The translations under genes and the position numbers were made by a program. This document shows, in pieces, positions 12,190-23,903 of a stretch of DNA of 64,000 nt (position 1 is the first letter of the stretch; each line of letters starts with the position of its first letter). The DNA is taken from assembly GCA_037447655.1 (NCBI GenBank), contig JBBHKE010001949.1:1-64000 (forward strand), read 5' to 3'. Source of the DNA: Zygnema cylindricum. Taxonomy: Eukaryota > Streptophyta > Zygnematophyceae > Zygnematales > Zygnemataceae. Below the pieces are notes generated by a model. The model was not told the origin of the DNA. It saw only the letters and a list, made by a program, of their open reading frames with translations, and did no database searches.

Positions 12190-12336
12190 GGAATGGACAA
12201 TACATGGACTGCTATTTTTCATATCGAAAAGACAACTACTGGCCCTCCTTTGCCTCCTGACTGTTTGGAGGAGGAGAAAAACTTTCTATTGCAGTGTTTT
12301 CAGCTTGACGCCAAAGAGCGGCCGTCTGCTAGTGAG
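12190..12336 (+). pseudogene. Protein-kinase exon fragment (MAP3K-like subdomains X-XI)
   Basis: A frame open across 12190-12336 reads MDNTWTAIFHIEK, then GPPLPPDCLEEEKNFLLQCF, then LDAKERPSASEV. The motif C-x5-D-x2-x-RPSASE is the conserved subdomain XI signature of protein kinases, and the preceding AIFHI...PP(L/I)P block is typical of MEKK/MAP3K kinases. The frame ends at a good splice donor, GAG|GTGAGT (12337). No other kinase exon is visible nearby, so this looks like a captured or left-over single exon, not a whole gene. It is too short to stand out in an open-frame scan. Confidence 0.75.
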
Positions 12337-12362
12337 GTGAGTGTGTGCTTGAATCTGCCAAT

Positions 12363-12547
12363 TGTACTGTAATTCCCACTACACGAGTCCTTAAGGGCTT
12401 GCCTATTTTGACCTCTTTAACTTTTGTACTATAAGTCCCAATGCATGAGTCGTAAAGGGCTCACATTTCTTGACCACTTCATCTTTCATACCTTAAGATC
12501 CAACGCATGAGTCCTAAAATGCTCGCATGATTCGACCTCTTTATCCC
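12363..12547. repeat. Three tandem units of about 62 bp
   Basis: Three diverged units follow the kinase exon's donor site. Each contains TACT/ACC, TAAG/TAATTCCCA or TCC(C/A)A, GCATGAGTC(C/G)TAAA and TTGACCTCTTTA-like words. They lie in what would be the intron of the kinase fragment. Confidence 0.65.
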
Positions 12548-13193
12548 ATAGTTCAAAGTTGGTGTAACATTTGGAAACGCTATATGTGGTTCCTCCATAC
12601 TAAATGCATAAGATAAGGTATAATACGCGTATCGCATGGGATAGCCGTGGGACCTATTATTTTCTTACACGTGTTTTTAACGGGCAAACCTAAAAAGAAG
12701 ATGATGAACGAAACCTGCCCGTGAAAAATGTTAAGGAATATTTATAGCCGTCAACAAAAGGACGTTGATTCCCTATTTGGATTTTTTTTATTTTTTTTAA
12801 TCCAGAAGCAAACCGAGGTGGTTCGTAAAAGAGCCGAATATTAAAGTTTTCAGATACTTTTGTTCTGCCCGTACTTTTTTTACATTTTGTTTGTATTCCC
12901 TTGTGGCAAAAATAGGACACGCGTCATCCGATTGGGGCACAAAGTGGTCATCGTGCACCATCGACGGCTGACAAGAGTCACTTTGGGGGCCAATGGGCCG
13001 AAGCCCGTATCGTACAGTATCGGCTACAGGCTCGATAAATATCTAAATCCAAGAGTCTGACGTCATGTGTTAGCGTGTACTTTCCCTCGTGCGAATATGT
13101 TTAAAAGCGTGTGACACGTGCGAATGATTTTATATTCGTTGTTTTAAGTGTTGCTTTTACAAAAATCGACTCTCGAGTCGGTTTCAAAGAGTA

Positions 13194-13405
13194 CACCGTG
13201 TATCGTTATTAGTGGTAAAATTCGTCTCTTAAAACATCTTTTCTCCGTACACACTTGTCGGATTGTGGATCTAATGGTTGCGATTGAAAGGTAAGGTTCT
13301 CAGCTTCCGATTGGCGATCTCAAACTGAAAATCCGGCAATTGTGTACGGAGAAAATATGAATTAAGTGGCGACAAAATTATTAGCACTAATAGCGATACA
13401 CGGTG
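13194..13405. mobile_element. Short TA-flanked MITE (about 212 bp), complete
   Basis: The ends are CACCGTGTATCGTTATTAGT and ACTAATAGCGATACACGGTG, with TA at each border. It shares its interior (CATCTTTTCTCCGTACACAC, GTTCTCAGCTTCCGATTGG) with the short elements at 23904, 25107 and 33030. Confidence 0.8.
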
Positions 13406-14358
13406 TAGCTTGAAGTTAGGGCTGAACACTGCATGGCATTAATGTCCATAATACCAAGACGACAAACTTTAGTACAATGTACTTTTCAGGATTACGTAAA
13501 GTGTACTATCATTCTTACACATCATTCATACGGCAGACGAATTTTTCGCTGGAGATTCTACTTTGGACGAAAACGACAGAAAAAATCATATTTTAAACGC
13601 ATGGGCACATACCGTAAACCGCTTTGCCGAAATTGCGCTCCACCGACATTTGGACCCAATGTCGGTGCCTGGCTGCCGACAATTTCGAGACCGAGTAGAC
13701 GAAAAGTCGGTGCTTGCTAGGTATGAATGCGACAAAATAAGTTCACACGACAGGTTAATTATGCATCAGTACTAGAGTCGTCCCCAATCCGTACAGTATC
13801 AGCGACCAGAAAGTAGGTTCAACCGAAGCGAAGTACAGTCAGCTTCGCTGATTCGGGAGTTTGTGATTTTGGATTTACCATCCGCCGTACAATTAACTGT
13901 AAAGTAGGTAATAATCGGGTCTATTTGTTATGTTCATATATTTTCCTGCTTTATGGTCCCAGTCACGAAATTTTAAATTTGGCATTCAACTGAGAGTTCA
14001 ACAGTAAATATGTTTTTATAATTTTCGATGGTGCTAGTATCATATGAGCTTGGCCATAGAAAATTTTCCAAACCGGATCATATTTTTGTCGTTACCCTAA
14101 AAGCCAAGCGTTTTTTGTTACGCTTTCCTTTTAAAAGTTAACCACATACGGCAGCGTAACAATTTGAAATATGCTAAAATGGAAATTTCCGTACAGAAAG
14201 CGAACCGGCGGTCGCCTTACATTTGTATCGTACGACCGTTGACGAATCGGATTGTACTTTTCCTGCCATCTCTGTCACGACTACGATGAAAGAATCCATG
14301 TGATTCGTCGACAGCGACGCAATCCTGGACGTTTGCGCGTTAATAAACCACCGACTTT

Positions 14359-14455
14359 GCCAGCTGGCCATTACCGACCATATGCTAAACGACAAAAATA
14401 CGAGCCGGGCCAGAAGTACAATCAAATAATGACACTGTGACGCCTCGTATATAAG
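14359..14455 (+). promoter_or_regulatory. Putative promoter of LysM-like gene 2
   Basis: GCCAGCTGG (14359), ACGACAAAAATACGAGC (about 14389), GTGACGCC (about 14438) and TATATAAG (about 14449) occur in the same order as upstream of gene 3, and in part upstream of genes 1 and 5. The TATA box is about 140 bp before the start codon. Confidence 0.6.
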
Positions 14456-14591
14456 ACAGAAAGGCGCACTGGTCCCAAGTCGTATTCTGCCTTTCGCACT
14501 TTATAGATTCTTACGACTGACAAAAAACGCACTAAATCGTACAATTCACAGTCGAAGTTTTCCCTCCCTCGCTCGTCCTCGCGCTACCGCC

Positions 14592-15078
14592 ATGGCTCCT
14601 GGCTGCTGCAAGTATGCCAGCTGGCGTGCAATCACGATGTTTCTGTGTTTGCTGTTCTGTTGCGGAGCTGTGACAGGTGAGGCACTGCCACGTCACTCAT
14701 AGAAACAGTTGAGAGTCTGTTTTACCTGAAGGACAACACAAGGGAAAAACAATATAATGTTTTGTCGCATTCGCTGGCAATTGCAGCTCGTTTGGTTATA
14801 AGGTACAGTTTCCTTTCTCTGACGTGGCTACTTTTTCTTGTACGACTTGGTGCCACGTGACAGGTGGACGAGCGGGAATCACGGCCACACGTGCGTGTCT
14901 GGGTAAAATATACGTACTGAAAACAAACGACAACTGCGTCACTTTGGCGAAAATGTATTCCGGGAAAGTCAGTTTCGAATATTGCAACTCTACTCCGTGC
15001 ACACCCAGCGCTCTTGCTCTCATCCGTAAAACCAAAAAAGGACAAGTGTGCGTCATGAACGCCAAGAAAGTATGCTGA
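14592..15078 (+). CDS. Small secreted LysM-like peptide, gene 2
   Basis: Exons 14592-14676 and 14864-15078 flank a 187-bp phase-1 intron and encode 99 residues. Residues 1-28 form a signal peptide (MAPGCCKYASWR, then hydrophobic AITMFLCLLFCCGAVT). The mature part has six Cys (C40, C53, C69, C74, C91, C99). KIYVLKTNDNCVTLAKMY and TKKGQVCV fit the two ends of a LysM domain. The role would be secretion to the apoplast and binding of chitin-like oligosaccharides, which is inference. Both splice sites sit in the same 10-mer, GTGACAGGTG. The gene lies in the left arm of an inverted duplication and is the twin of gene 3. A disulfide-rich peptide of another class remains possible. Confidence 0.8.
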
Positions 15079-15398
15079 TTGGCCCTCCGAGGATACGACA
15101 AAAAGAAACCATCAATTGGATTGAATTACATTGGGCCATGATTTGTATAATATTCCTAAATGTCCCTCTACTGTAGTTTTAGGGAAAAATAGAACTACAT
15201 TCTTCAAGAGGAAAAAAATTGTACAAGTTTTTTGATTTTTTTCGTACTATATCCTGTTTAAAATGGCAATGCATCCTTATGGGTGCAATTTTCCAAGTTT
15301 GAAAAGTGAAATTTCACTTTCTTCTGTTAGGATTTTGTAAGATAGAAGAAAAAAATCAGTTATGAACATGTATCGATGTGTAGTTTTATCAATTGCTA

Positions 15399-15550
15399 CG
15401 GATCCTCTTTTATTCCCCATTTTACTTTATTTGTTCAAATTTTCAACTCCCTATGCTTAATTTCACAAAACTCACGGATCCTCTTTTATTCCCCATTTTA
15501 CTTTATTTGTTCAAATTTTCAACTACCTATGCTTAATTTTACAAAACTCA
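15399..15550. repeat. 76-bp direct tandem duplication
   Basis: Two nearly identical 76-bp units begin with CGGATCCTCTTTTATTCCCC at 15399 and 15475. They differ at only a few bases (CAACTCCC versus CAACTACC), so the duplication is recent. It lies downstream of LysM-like gene 2. Confidence 0.9.
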
Positions 15551-15999
15551 TCTTCATGCTTATTGGGAGAAGATTTATTTGATGGAAATTATGTTTTTTC
15601 AAGTTTTTTTTTCTTTGTCTTAATGTCAAAATTGGGTATGAATCTAGGCCATGGATTTTGAAATTTTGTATTGGAAATTCTATGATGTGCCCTTCATACA
15701 AAAAAAAATCAACAAATTGAAAAAAATAACACGGTTTTATAAGTAGGCGAACGTTAAGGATTGAAATCCTGAATCTGAAAACTGGAAAAAAAACAAAAAA
15801 ACAAAATGGGTTAAATCTGAAATTGTTTTACTCCAAAAAAACGGCAATCCCCTCAGATGGAATGTGTTCAATAGGATGGTCAAGAATTTGTAATAGGGGA
15901 AAAAGTGAAAAAGTGACATCTTATGAGAAAAAACATGTGAAATATACACATTAGACAAATTATTGTTCAACAATTGTCCAATATGTTAGTCAATCAACT

Positions 16000-18200
16000 G
16001 AGTTTATACTCTTTGGCAAATCATATTCCAATAAAAATGTAATTTAAACAATAAACAAACAAATCACCTTCTAGCTACAGGGATTTTACCTGGTTGTACT
16101 TAATTGGGTATTTTCCAGCTTACATTTCATTGTTAAATTCACCAAAATTTTGTTAAGTGTTTATGGGAATTGTGGTACATTAGTTGAAATACATCACCAT
16201 GGCGTCTTCTCTTTCAAATACTACAACATGGGAAATTAAAAACCAAATTGATTTCCCTAAAATTTAAAACATTAGTTTAGGATTTCTTCATGAGTTTCAT
16301 GTCACTGCTTACTACCCCAAAAATTGTCCAAACTCTTTGTTGTCCCATTCTACTTTATGGTTTTACATTGGGTTAATATGTTTTTCGAGGTCAACAATTT
16401 CAGAGCTTCCCAAACGAATTTAATCTGGGTTGATTAACTCACTGTTGATATGGAATACTAGAAATAACACAGAACATAATATTTGTTATTAAAACCTTAT
16501 TTGACGAGTTTACTTTTTTTTTTGTGCAAAGGTGCACCTTAAAATTTCCAATACATTTTGTACCATCGCTAATAAAGCATATCAAGACATGTGTGGCTAC
16601 CCATAGGTCCATCTGCCACTTGGCACCAATTTGTACAGCAACCAGAGAGAGAGAAGAGAGAGTGACAGAGAGAGAGAGAGAAAGAGATGCCAAACCAGAC
16701 CTAACCTGTTAGTGTGAAGGCGCTTTTGTGTTTTCCCCGTGTGTTCGTCTGCAGGTAAAAGAGTGTAGAAGCCAGTCTCCTCCCTAGGCTGTAGTACTTT
16801 CTGTCCTTTTGTAATTCTCGCTCGCAATCACACTAATAATGAGCCAATAAAGCTTAATCGTATTTTAAATTGGCTAACCCTTTCACATCCATGTCAAGAC
16901 AAATGGATACATGATTCATGAAATACTCGTTAGCGTCAGCATTGAATTTTATTTTCAGCCAATCGTCGTTGACCTTTCAAAACATCTTCATGATTTCTAA
17001 GCTTCCTTGGGCTTTTTCATCATCTAACATGATAACTAAAAAGTTTCTTTTCATCAACAACCATCGATCAGCCAAAGCCAAAGAAGTTGGTGTACAATGC
17101 CCAATGTCTTATTTCCAATTTCTACCCATTTTCCAAAGTCCAGTATCCAATGTTTTTGGTGCGGCATACAATGCTTAATTTTAAGTGTTAACTATCCAAC
17201 ATCAGATCACCAGATTAACAAAAAAAAAAAAAAACTGATATCCACAGTTTTGAGCGCAATCTTCAATGTTGATGCCCAATGTTCATTATTTAGACTGCAA
17301 AAGCTCCTTTGTCCAATATCAAACATGCTACAACTACTGTTCATGGGTTTTTCTCAATTGTGCTTTTATTATTTGCTGTTTCTATGTTCCTCGTAAACTT
17401 TCTTATCCCAAATGAAAATGTGTCATTGCAGTCACAATCCCTGGCCTTACCTGACTACATTGTGAATCGCTATCGAGTTCAGAAATAATCATATACGAGG
17501 TCTGTTTTAGAGTTAATACACCTATTTCCGGCTCAAGTGACGTGGTCAAGCTACTTAAGAAGAAAAAACCCAACTTCTAAAGTCGTATCCACAGTATTCA
17601 ATGTCCAAAATGCAGCGTGAGGGCATCTGGTACCCGATTTCTTCGATCCATCTCCAAATGTCCAATGCGCAGTAGTGAATGCCTACTAATCAGTATCTAG
17701 CGTCCAACGTCAATTGTCCAATTTTCAATGTGCATTATCTGTTGTCCAATTTCTTTCAGAACTTGAGAATCTATCGTCAAATGTTAAAGGTTTCAACATC
17801 CAATGTTCAGTATCGGTTCTGTTTTCCGATTTTTACAATGTCTAGTCGAATTCATTTCCTAGATGACATGGCTGATTTTGAACCGTTTAAAGAATTGGCG
17901 TAAGAAAAAAACAATTAGTGACATAGATACTATTTTAGGTTTGAGGGGTAAATTTTAGGGCCATTGATATAGTGTCATTGACTTTAATGACGATATATGG
18001 TGTAATTTCCACAAATGCATAGAAAATATAGCGAAATCAAGCATGAAATGTAAGTTGGAAAATAACATATCAAATGAAACTAGATAATAACCGCGTGGAT
18101 AAAATGTGAAGTGCTTGTTTATTTTTTATATCATACTTTTATTGTTTAATGGAATGCATTCTGCTATGGGTTATCAATTCAGTTAAAACTAGTATATTAT
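16000..18200. other. Spacer of the inverted duplication
   Basis: No gene is recognised. It holds a short GAGA tract (about 16644-16686), an A-run (17220-17233) and a decayed CCAATGTCC/AATGTTCA repeat (about 17090-17840), which is the opposite strand of the ACATTGGACATT repeat at 7.9-8.5 kb. Confidence 0.6.
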
Positions 18201-19083
18201 TCAGTTATTAAAATTTTATTTGTCTAATGTGTACAATGCACATTTACTTTCTCATAAGATGTCACTTTTTCACTGTTTCCCTATTATAATTTTTTTACCA
18301 TCTTATTGAGTATATTTCCTTCGATGAAATGCCCGTTCTTTTGGATTTATACAATTTCACATTCAACCCTTTTTTTTCTTATTCTTTTTCAGTTTTCGGA
18401 TTTAGGATTCCAATAATTAGCGGTTGCTTAAAAAAATTTGAAACCGTGATATTTTTCTCAATTGCCACTTTTTTTGTATGAAGGGCACAACATAGAATTT
18501 CCACTACAAAAATTCAAAATCCAAGGCCTAGATCCATTCCCAGGATGGATTTTAAAACAAAAAAAAACATAAGAAAAAACGCAAAAATTATGAATTTCAT
18601 CGAATGAGACTGTACCAAATACGCACAGAAATGGGTTCTATAAAATAAGCGTAGATTATTTGAATAAAGTAACTAAACTGGGGAATAAAATTAGGATTTC
18701 TATCATTAGGATCTCTACCAATGGGTAGAACCAGCAAATCTATTCCACTTTCCAAAATTTGTACATACTACAACATGTTCGTTACTTATTTATTCCTTCT
18801 ATCTTACAAAATCATAACAGAAGAATAAATTCAGTTTTTAAACTTAAAAAACTTGCACCATATGGACATAATGCCTTTTTAAACAGGATATACTAAACAA
18901 AAGCTTAAGAAAAGGTCTTGTAGAGAAAATTTTCCTTGGGAAATATTTTTATTTTTCCCGGAACCACTTCAAGGAGACATAAAAAAAAAAAAACCATGGT
19001 ACAATGTAACCACATTTATAATTTGTCGCGCGAGTAATTATTTTCTTAATCGATAATTTTTATGTTGCCGTATCCTTAGCCAA

Positions 19084-19570
19084 TCAGCATACTTTCTTGG
19101 CGTTCATGACGCACACTTGTCCTTTTTTGGTTTTACGGATGAGAGCAAGAGCGCTGGGTGTGCACGGAGTAGAGTTGCAATATTCGAAACTGACTTTCCC
19201 GGAATACATTTTCGCCAAAGTGACGCAGTTGTCGTTTGTTTTCAGTACGTATATTTTACCCAGACACGCACGTGTGGCCGTGATTCCCGCTCGTCCACCT
19301 GTCACGCGGCACCAAGTCGTACGGAAAAAAGTAGCCACGTCAGCAAAAGGAAACTGTACCTTATAACCAAACGAGCTGCAATTGCCAGCGAATGCGACAA
19401 AACATTCTATTGTTTTTCCCTTGTGTTGTCCTTCAGGTAAAACAGACTCTCAACTGTTTCTATGAGTGACGTGGCAGTGCCTCACCTGTCACAGCTCCGC
19501 AACAGAACAGCAAACACAGAAACACCGTGATTGCACGCCAGCTGGCATACTTGCAGCAGCCAGGAGCCAT
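19084..19570 (-). CDS. Small secreted LysM-like peptide, gene 3
   Basis: On the minus strand, exon 1 is 19570-19486 and exon 2 is 19298-19084, with a 187-bp phase-1 intron, giving 99 residues. The product is identical to gene 2 except for T-V-F in place of T-M-F in the signal peptide, and it has the same six Cys and the same LysM-like segment. Intron length and promoter are shared with gene 2, as expected for the other arm of the inverted duplication. Near-identity of coding sequence against decayed distal flanks fits either recent duplication or continuing conversion between the arms. Confidence 0.8.
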
Positions 19571-19742
19571 GGCGGTAGCGCGAGGACGAGCGAGGGAGGG
19601 AAAACTTCGACTGTGAATTGTACGATTTAGTGCGTTTTTTGTCAGTCGAATAAACACATAGAGACACTTGAAATCCGGGTCCGCCGGATCCACGCTAAAA
19701 TACAAAGTAAGTACGCTAAGTTACAACTACATGGGGCCGCAG

Positions 19743-19845
19743 CCTTATATACGAGGATCGTCACAGTGTCATTATTTGATTGTACTTCTGGCCCAGCTCG
19801 TATTTTTGTCGTTTAGGATCTGGTCGGTTATAGCTAGCTGGCAGA
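19743..19845 (-). promoter_or_regulatory. Putative promoter of LysM-like gene 3
   Basis: Read on the minus strand: GCCAGCTAGCT, then ACGACAAAAATACGAGC, GTGACG and TATATAAG, the same order as gene 2. Here the CCAGCTGG palindrome has become CCAGCTAG. Confidence 0.55.
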
Positions 19846-20356
19846 GTCGGTTGTTAATTAACGCGCAAACGTCCAGGATTGCGTCGCTGTCGACGAATCA
19901 CATGGATTCTTTCATCGTAGTCGTGACAGAGATATGACTCATGACTCATGTCCGTCAGTTGTCGGTCAGCAACCGTACGATACAAAAAAGAGCGTTCTAT
20001 GAGGAAACTTCCATGGGAATATATTTCAATGCGTTACGCTTGTCGTATATGCTAACTTTTTAGGAAAGCGTAACATAAGACGCTTATTTTTTAGCGTCCC
20101 GACAGCGTAACACGCGGAAAAAGTTCGCTGGATCTTCCCTCTCTGGCCAACACTAATATAAAGAGAATACATATATATATATATATATACACATATATTA
20201 AATATTATAGAAAAATTAAAACACCAATTATATCCGGTGACCGACACCCACATGATGTAAAGCATGAAATGCATCGAAACTGTCGAACTGTCATATGAAA
20301 GCCAAAGTCTGTGAGCGCCGACCTTAAATGGCGGGATGACGTCATCATGAGAAGTA

Positions 20357-20869
20357 CACCGCGAATTGCAATTAGAGAAAATAAATAATTAGAGTAAAAA
20401 ATTAAAGAAAATAAATAAAGTTTTTAACTACAGTTTGTGTAATTAATTTTTTTCAGAAGCAAATTTTACTCTAATTTATTAATAACTAAAATTTGGGTTT
20501 CTTTCCGTACTAGATATCTGCGCTGATGTCTTTACTGTAAATTAGATAAACGTACCGAATCTGACAAAACGTACAGATTTACGTCATTATGACGTTTGCA
20601 CTACGCAGTTTGTGAAAACGCAGTTTCATGATAACGGCTTGTATTAAATCATTTTTTGTACTTTTTAGTTACCAAAGTACAATTTTGCACGGTCAGACGC
20701 CGACCGTACGCCACTCTACGGCACTATATTAGAGTTGTTAACGCTGATTCAAAAAGTGCCTTAAATAATGTAAAGAAAAATCTAGAGTTATGTACTCTAT
20801 TTAGGGTGATAGAGTCAAAATTTGGGGCGACGGAATTAGCGAACATAACGCTAATTACGATTCGCGGTG
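20357..20869. mobile_element. TA-flanked MITE (513 bp)
   Basis: The ends are CACCGCGAATTGCAATTAG and the complement of CACCGCGAATCGTAATTAGC, with TA borders at 20355-20356 and 20870-20871. It is non-coding. The fragment at 37454 is a related copy in the other orientation. Confidence 0.75.
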
Positions 20870-21616
20870 TAGTCTGTACTTTAGTTAGGGCTACATGACG
20901 TCAGCATGAGAATTAGCCCTTACTTTCTCTATTTTCATTTTGTCGTCCGATCGAACTTACGGTTGGTAAATCCAAAATCTCAAACACTCGACTCAGCCAA
21001 AAAGGACAGCCGTACTTCACTTCGGTTGGGGAAAAAAAAAAAAAAACATTGGTGCTCAAATTGTACGGATTCTAATGTTGGATCCTGGTACTGACGGATA
21101 ATTAAGCCGTCTACTGTAGTGACTTTCTTTGTCGCATATGTATAATGTAGGCACCGACGCGACAACTCTTCGATCGCTAATTTGTCGGCAAGCGGGTGCC
21201 AAACTCGGGTTTGAGTTTTCTGCCGACATTTGTGGGAGGCAATTTCGGCAAAGCGGCTAAAGTTGAAGCGCGCACATGACGTCAGAATATTGTACTTCGT
21301 AATTTGTCGAGTCTGTAAGTCCTTACCGTACAGCTAGGACCTCGGCCGATTGGGCCCCCCAAAGTGGCTAATTTGACCTGTCGTTTCGAAGATGACCACT
21401 TTGTGAGGTTCATAATACTTTTACGCCAAACGGGATAGTTTCAGTTTACTGTAGTTGCGAGCAAGAATGAAATGGCGATACTCGATTTTCTGACGATCTA
21501 TCTTCCGCTGATATATCCACTTCATTTGCTGTTTTGTACCTTTTATGTATCCGAGTGACAGACTGACCGTTCAGTACGAATGAAATTGTACGAATGACGC
21601 TGCTGTTTTTTTGTAG

Positions 21617-21826
21617 AAAACGGATAGATCTCCGTGGAAGCTGGACCCTCTACATGCCATCTTGAGGAAATGTACGGACATGAACTTCCCAACAATTGAA
21701 AATGGCCTTGAAATGACCGCTTGTCGCCAGCACTTTTACATCAACGGACGAAAGAATTCCACGTGGATGGTCAAGCTGAACTCGAATTCTTGGCTTCGTA
21801 CCGGATTTGACCCTCAATTTAAATAA
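21617..21826 (+). CDS. Unrecognised 3'-terminal exon (69 residues)
   Basis: After a good acceptor (TTTTTTTGTAG) a frame runs 70 codons to TAA at 21824, followed by AATAAAA-like sequence. It contains SPWKLDPLHAILRKCTDMNF, then ENGLEMTACRQHFYINGRKN and NSNSWLRTGFDPQFK. Amino-acid composition is balanced and unlike the low-complexity frames nearby. Only short ATG-initiated frames exist inside it, so it would be missed by an ATG-to-stop scan. I do not recognise the family and found no upstream exon, so it may be an orphan or captured exon. Confidence 0.45.
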   Translation, partial: KTDRSPWKLDPLHAILRKCTDMNFPTIENGLEMTACRQHFYINGRKNSTWMVKLNSNSWLRTGFDPQFK

Positions 21827-22200
21827 AATCTACAAAAGTACAAACGCAAGGAGTTTGACGGTCGAGGACATTGGGAATACATTCGTCCGCATTCTAATTT
21901 GACTCCTTGCGTTGCTTCTGTTGACCGTCACGCGCACTAAATCTATGCGTGCGCATTATTCCGTTATAAATGTTTATAACAATTTTTCGATTTTCAATCA
22001 TGACGTCACGATCGAAAGGTACAGTAACAGCGGTACATACCTTGCCCGTTGATTGCCTCGATAAAAAAACCGACCGTCGATCACATAGCCATTAATTGCC
22101 TGAAAAACATTTAAGGAATAAGAGCGACGGGCAGTTAGGTTTGGTACACAAATTGTTATAAACGGCAATTCTATGCGGTACCAATGTACGGTACACGGTA

Positions 22201-22760
22201 CACCGCCAATCGCTATTAGCGTAGAAGTTTCTTTAGCGTATATGAATAACTACCGTGGTTTATGCTGATTAAGAATTTGAAAATTTTGAAAAAAAACATA
22301 CATTCTAATTGTTTAATAATTCTAATTTGGGTCTTTGAAAAAAGTAAATGTACGTCGCAAACATGCTTACACTAATATAGGTATTTGTACAAAATCTGAC
22401 AAATCTTACACAAATCGTACGTTCACACAGTCGAAACGTGGTTGCTCGACGATTATATGCGAACGTGATACTCTACAACCCGATTTGATCCCCTTTTTAG
22501 ACCGCAGATTCTCATGCGTCCGCGGCTACTAAACAAAATGAATTGTACTTTTTCACTTAAAAAGGTACGTTTTTGTACAGTCTGACTCTGATCGTACACC
22601 ACACTATTTAAAAGATGACGTACTTCCGTTTTGTACGGTACTAAAAAATTAATCCTAAATAGAGTAAATAAAAAAATAGAATGAACTACGCTAATGGAGA
22701 ATAATAATAAAAAAAACGGGACGAAATTAGCGTACACTACGCTAATAGCGATTGGCGGTG
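22201..22760. mobile_element. TA-flanked MITE (560 bp)
   Basis: The ends are CACCGCCAATCGCTATTAGC and GCTAATAGCGATTGGCGGTG, with TA borders. It is the intact reference copy for the elements at 9694 (which has a nested insert) and 32485 (truncated, reversed). Confidence 0.85.
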
Positions 22761-23903
22761 TATCTTGTTTTACTAAAGGATTTTCTCGTCAAAAAATCTT
22801 GCACGCTACAATGTCCATTGTTATTAACGTTATGGATTTGTTAGTGTTAATGCAAAATTAGAATTTCAATACTAATTTAGTGCATGGGGAACGTCGCAAA
22901 ATACAGTCCACGTTATTAAATAGTGTTGCTAAGTGCGAACGCTATTTTTTAATTTTTGGCCTAAAAAAATTGCGACCGAATTAGTGCTATTAACTTCAAG
23001 AAGTTGTTAAACTGTATCGAGAGCTATAAGTGATAACCACAATTCAAAAGTAGGTGAAAGTAGGCACATACAATATGCCTATAGTATGTAAAGCATACAA
23101 TATGACCTTAAGACACATATTGTACAGGTCGCAAAATGAAAAAAAAATAGTAACAGGGTTGAGTTGCACATCGATCGATAGAGAATTAAACGTCATGTCA
23201 AAATATTGAAAAACATTTGGACAATTTTTTCTTATGTGAGTTTTGAGGTATTTTTTATTTAAATCGGACGGTCGCTGATCAAAGTAGCGATCTAAGAAGA
23301 TCACATGAAAAGCCAATAACACAACTTATGATAGGACTATCTGTCATATTAGCGTATGCAATTTTGAAGGCCACACTAAATAAAGCCTCAAGTTGACCAA
23401 CCAGTCAGTATGGGACGATAAAAAATAAATATTCCACACTGCCAAAAATATTACCAAAACCTACCCGTTGGTATTTTTTGCCGTGATTCATTCACGGCAA
23501 AATTTTTGTTTGGTTGCCCGTCCGCGCTTTTTTTTCCGGGTTTTCTTTCCCGCAGAATGTCATCCTACCCTGTGTCAGTTTGCTAAAAGAATTCGTCCGG
23601 CGGCGTGCGCTATATTATGATCATACGTCAGATTCGTACGTTCGGTCAAGAGTGTGCACAACGCACACACATACAGTATGCCTACTCTACGCGAGTTTTG
23701 TGCCAAGTTTTGTGCGCTTATCAAAGGCCTACCATAAAAACGCCTACTTTTGAACTATGGTAATAACGTTTGGCGGTCTACAGTACAAAGTTGGTGACAG
23801 CCCACGGATTTTTTCAACGCTTTAAAAGTCATAACCCTAAAAAACTCTAGAAAGCCTCCCGTCGCACTTCGGAAATAAAGCGGACAACTGCTACAGTATA
23901 GTA
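22761..23903. other. Intergenic, no gene recognised
   Basis: AT-rich DNA with scattered TAGTG/TTAGTGT words of the MITE type but no complete element. No conserved reading frame was found. Confidence 0.5.

Larger units (their letters stand above)
11520..13332. repeat. Tandem segmental duplication, copy B
   Basis: This is the homologue of 8279-11519 without the hAT insertion. It keeps the uninterrupted target CTTTGGGG at 12981-12988. It also contains a segment (about 12190-12640) with a kinase exon and intron that copy A lacks. Confidence 0.85.
13560..16000. repeat. Large inverted duplication, left arm
   Basis: This arm is matched in reverse orientation by about 18200-21270. Shared anchors include the block with GGTGCC...GCCGACAA (about 13660-13685 against 21180-21230), the whole of LysM-like genes 2 and 3 with their promoters, and downstream blocks such as TCCATTCAT/CTAGGCC near 15645 and 18525. 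Identity is highest over the genes and falls off in the AT-rich outer and inner flanks. Confidence 0.75.
18200..21270. repeat. Large inverted duplication, right arm
   Basis: This is the reverse-orientation partner of about 13560-16000, carrying LysM-like gene 3 on the minus strand. It is longer than the left arm, partly because of a MITE insertion (20357-20869) and an (AT)n tract (about 20170-20190). Confidence 0.75.

Noticed and set aside
8279-13332. CRISPR-like or satellite array in the ACATTGGACATT region
   Set aside because: Spacing is irregular, units are degenerate and there are no unique spacers of constant length.
14592-15078. Resemblance of the peptides to chemokines (signal exon, then Cys-rich exon)
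   Set aside because: The adjacent CC or CXC motif is absent and the DNCxTL/GQVCV pattern fits LysM better.
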